Assembly: GCA_012719335.1 (NCBI GenBank)
Contig: JAAYAO010000462.1
Span: forward strand, 1 to 11,982
Origin: Propionibacterium sp.
Lineage (GTDB): Bacteria > Actinomycetota > Actinomycetes > Propionibacteriales > Propionibacteriaceae
Length of the DNA stretch: 11,982 nucleotides
Reading direction: 5' to 3'
How positions within the stretch are numbered: position 1 is the stretch's first letter; each line of letters opens with the position of its first letter. The notes beneath the pieces are model-generated. The model did no database searches. It was given only the letters and a program-made list of their open reading frames with translations, and was not told the origin of the DNA. This document shows positions 11,495 through 11,982 of this stretch, piece after piece. Position numbers and translations under genes: made by a program.

Positions 11495-11982
11495 ATGCCC
11501 CCGAGCCCCTGCCCTTCGACCCGGTCGACCGGGCCGCCCAGATCTGGGCCGGCCGCTACCCGGAGGCGGAGCGGATGCGCGCGGTCACGTCCCTGATGCG
11601 GGTGCACCAACTGGTGATCACCCAACTGGACGAGCTGCTGCGGCCGCTGCGGTTGACCTTCGCCCGCTACGAGGTGTTGGTGTTGCTGCAGTTCTCGAAG
11701 CGGGGTTCGCTGCCGCTGAGCATCGTGGGGGAGCGGCTGCAGGTGCACGCCACGTCGGTGAGCTCGCTGGTGCAGCGGTTGGTGGCCGCCGAGCTGATCA
11801 CCCGCGAACGCCACCCCGACGACGGCCGGGCCGCGATCGCGGTGATCACCGACAAGGGACGCGAGATCGCCGAACAGGCCACCGCCCTGATCTGCGAGGC
11901 CAAGTTCTTCCTGGATGCGCTCAGCCCCCAACAGGCCGATCAACTCTCCACCCTGCTGATCGCCCCCCGACAGGCCGCCGGC
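11491..11982 (+). CDS. MarR-family transcriptional regulator (partial, cut by window end)
   Basis: The frame is open for 164 codons to the window edge with no stop. The visible protein has an N-terminal helix region (VDRAAQIWAGRYPEAERMRAVTSLMRVHQLVITQLDELLRPLRLTFARYEVLVLL). It continues into a winged helix-turn-helix, with SIVGERLQVHATSVSSLVQRLVAAELI as the recognition region and ERHPDDGRAAIAVITDKGREIAE as the wing. The DGR wing followed by I-T-x-x-G is characteristic of MarR. These proteins usually repress nearby genes and respond to small ligands. The ATG overlaps the PH-domain stop as ATGA. A GGAG ten bases upstream is a weak ribosome site. I recall similar regulators near methylmalonyl-CoA epimerase genes in other actinobacteria, and here the epimerase is divergent and about 880 bp away. 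The target and ligand are unknown. Confidence 0.9.
   Translation, partial: MNAPEPLPFDPVDRAAQIWAGRYPEAERMRAVTSLMRVHQLVITQLDELLRPLRLTFARYEVLVLLQFSKRGSLPLSIVGERLQVHATSVSSLVQRLVAAELITRERHPDDGRAAIAVITDKGREIAEQATALICEAKFFLDALSPQQADQLSTLLIAPRQAAG

Overview
The window is very GC-rich DNA packed with short intergenic gaps, overlapping stop/start codons and GTG starts. It reads as a chromosomal segment of an actinobacterium. Three markers support this: a NucS/EndoMS mismatch endonuclease, an Ala/Glu-rich DivIVA-type coiled-coil protein, and leaderless-looking gene starts. A methylmalonyl-CoA epimerase closely resembling the propionibacterial enzyme and a PduO-type cobalamin adenosyltransferase suggest a relative of the Propionibacteriales with a methylmalonyl-CoA pathway. 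The exact genus cannot be fixed from this sequence. I see no mobile element, RNA gene, CRISPR array or obvious horizontally acquired island.

Layout. Bases 1-131 are a 24-bp tandem repeat array downstream of the adenosyltransferase gene (154-804, minus). That gene diverges from a cyclophilin lipoprotein gene (827-1579, plus) across only 22 bp, which carry overlapping -10 elements on both strands. A hairpin (1599-1629) separates the lipoprotein from a convergent minus-strand pair: lgt, then an unidentified polytopic membrane protein rich in intramembrane histidines. A small membrane protein gene (3758-4102, plus) diverges from lgt. It converges on a minus-strand three-gene operon joined by two ATGA overlaps: a 90-aa Cys/His protein, an alpha/beta hydrolase and a 45-aa single-span membrane peptide. 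Further along the minus strand lie a 3-hydroxyacyl-CoA dehydrogenase, nucS, an AI-2E-family transporter joined by a GTGA overlap to the DivIVA-like gene, and methylmalonyl-CoA epimerase. Past the epimerase, a plus-strand operon encodes a 53-aa membrane peptide, a bacterial PH-domain membrane protein and a MarR-family regulator cut by the window end. No stretch over 300 bases lacks a gene.

How the genes relate. The adenosyltransferase makes adenosylcobalamin, the cofactor of methylmalonyl-CoA mutase. The epimerase interconverts the methylmalonyl-CoA stereoisomers used in the same pathway, and the 3-hydroxyacyl-CoA dehydrogenase works in acyl-CoA metabolism. Lgt lipidates lipoproteins such as the neighbouring cyclophilin. 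The DivIVA-like protein, AI-2E transporter, PH-domain protein and small peptides are envelope-associated.

The most notable pattern is regulatory. Six genes have a TANNNT hexamer ending 5-7 nt before the start codon and no convincing Shine-Dalgarno sequence, and three of these share the identical hexamer TAGGCT. This suggests leaderless transcription. In contrast, the downstream genes of the operons have start codons that overlap the preceding stop or carry Shine-Dalgarno sequences. I found no clear-cut new multi-gene system. The best leads are the symmetric divergent leaderless promoter, an operator-like palindrome inside the divIVA-type promoter, the conserved small-ORF operons and the histidine-rich membrane protein.
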